Origin: Caldifarciminota bacterium
GTDB taxonomy: Bacteria > Hydrothermota > Hydrothermia > UBA1063 > CAJXJZ01
Reading direction: 5' to 3'
NCBI GenBank assembly: GCA_026986775.1
Contig: JALSNX010000019.1
Span: 1-64,000 of the forward strand
DNA length: 64,000 bases
How positions within the stretch are numbered: position 1 is the first letter of the stretch; the number at the start of each line of letters is the position of its first letter. A program made the position numbers and the translations under genes. The notes below the pieces were generated by a model, which saw nothing but the letters and a program-made list of their open reading frames with translations, was not told the DNA's origin and made no database searches. Of the stretch, positions 63,086-64,000 are shown in pieces.

Positions 63086-64000
63086 TCCTCTTTTTATTTG
63101 AAAGTAAATCCTGACAGAGCCTTTTTATTTTCTTATTTCCATAAGACACACAGGCTATCAATATATCAAATGTGTTTGGAAAGTTAAGGTTACCAGCTGT
63201 TATGGCAAGTAGTTTTTCTGTTTCATGATACTTTTCATCACCAAGAATTACTCTGAAGATGCTTCTTTTGCGTGTAATAATCTGTTTGAGAAGTTCAGTA
63301 ATCTCAGAGTCATTAAGTGAAATTGCTGTGTTAAAGAGTATTTCCTTTTCCACAAAACTCAGGTCATCAAGCCCTTTTGAAGTAAGCTTTTCTTTAAGCA
63401 CCTTCTTCAGTTTGGATGGGTTATGCTTCTTAAAGAGTTGATAAGCCAGAAGTCTTACATTCTCATCTTCATCATCAAAAAAGCTCATAGCTGCATTATG
63501 TGCCTCTGTGGAATCAAGTTCAACCAGGGTCTCCAGCACTCTTCTACGTATTTCACTATCAGGTGAGTCTTTATAGGCTATTACTCTTGAGATAAGGTCT
63601 TTAAACTTCAGTCTGGAGAGCACTGAAAGTGCAGCAATTATGAGTGGCTTATTTTTGGGAGTTATTTCAAGTTTTAAATACTTCTCTATATGTATCGGTT
63701 TAAGTCCAGAAATTCTTGAAATGCCCACAACTATTGCATTTTTGAGCTGATTATCTTTCAGCGTGGCCATCTTTGCAATAAGTGTATTTACGACATCAGG
63801 ATGCAACATGGAAATATATTCAACCACAAATTGAGGCTTTACTTTGTTGTCGGGATTAAGTATATAGTCAATATTCTCTTTCTCTCCAAGTCTCTGGAAA
63901 ATCTCCTCAATATATGACGATTTTGTTATGTCCGACACCATATAGTTTTTAACAAACATCTGTAACAACTTTACAACCTTTAGAGCTTTCTCAATTTCAC
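63066..64000 (-). CDS. HEAT-repeat protein, 5' end outside window
   Basis: The frame stays open to the right edge (upstream residues EIEKALKVVKLLQMFVK), so the gene is partial and its start lies beyond 64000. The visible 311 residues are alpha-helical repeats of HEAT type, for example SEIRRRVLETLVELDSTEAHNAAMSFF (in parts) and DENVRLLAYQLFKKH. Such scaffolds bind proteins; the neighbouring HD-GYP-like gene is often paired with them. No catalytic motif is seen. Confidence 0.75.
   Translation of the reverse strand, partial: EIEKALKVVKLLQMFVKNYMVSDITKSSYIEEIFQRLGEKENIDYILNPDNKVKPQFVVEYISMLHPDVVNTLIAKMATLKDNQLKNAIVVGISRISGLKPIHIEKYLKLEITPKNKPLIIAALSVLSRLKFKDLISRVIAYKDSPDSEIRRRVLETLVELDSTEAHNAAMSFFDDEDENVRLLAYQLFKKHNPSKLKKVLKEKLTSKGLDDLSFVEKEILFNTAISLNDSEITELLKQIITRKRSIFRVILGDEKYHETEKLLAITAGNLNFPNTFDILIACVSYGNKKIKRLCQDLLSNKKRSENAGT

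Overview
The window is AT-rich, gene-dense bacterial DNA. A secreted protein with a type IX-like C-terminal sorting domain, a TIGR03991-like GlmU relative, a Wzi-like outer-membrane protein and TamB point to a diderm of the FCB/WOR-3 sort. Lys/Glu-rich proteins hint at warm growth. This placement is inference; no rRNA is present.

Region 1 (about 1,030-21,150) is a complete type III-B (Cmr) CRISPR-Cas island with mirror symmetry. Two arrays lie in opposite orientation at its ends, with 407-bp leaders facing inward (about 95% identical by eye) and the same palindromic elements at both distal ends. Leftward between them run four tiny genes, cmr1-cmr6, a CARF-HEPN-CARF protein and a Card1/Can2-like CARF nuclease. 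Rightward run a CARF-sigma54 activator, cas6, cas1 and cas2. The divergent intergenic region holds a near-consensus sigma54 (-24/-12) promoter facing the small genes, helically phased direct repeats suited to the activator, and a sigma70-type promoter that places the activator start codon at the predicted +1. The simplest model is that Cas10-made cyclic oligoadenylate is read by three CARF proteins: a nuclease, a ribonuclease and a transcription activator that switches on the small-protein cassette and perhaps cmr. This is the strongest candidate for an undescribed system here.

Region 2 (21,275-34,873) is housekeeping. A leftward operon holds hsp20, lon, a CDP-alcohol phosphatidyltransferase, an SDR, a GlmU-like enzyme and an S66 carboxypeptidase. 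Rightward are rpmB, tamB and priA, followed by two leftward envelope genes.

Region 3 (34,935-57,800) is a Wzx/Wzy-type exopolysaccharide cluster: BY-kinase/Wzz, short Wza-like protein, nucleotide-sugar enzymes, flippase, polymerase, many glycosyltransferases, priming transferase and Wzi-like protein. Most genes overlap or abut.

Region 4 (57,797-64,000) holds a DUF2726 protein, a YacP-like NYN nuclease, a gene broken by four perfect 34-bp tandem repeats directly ahead of a SIR2-like protein (possible second defence locus), tRNA-Ala(CGC), pyrE, an HD-GYP-like protein and a HEAT-repeat protein that runs off the right edge.

All functions are read by eye from motifs and context; no database search was possible.
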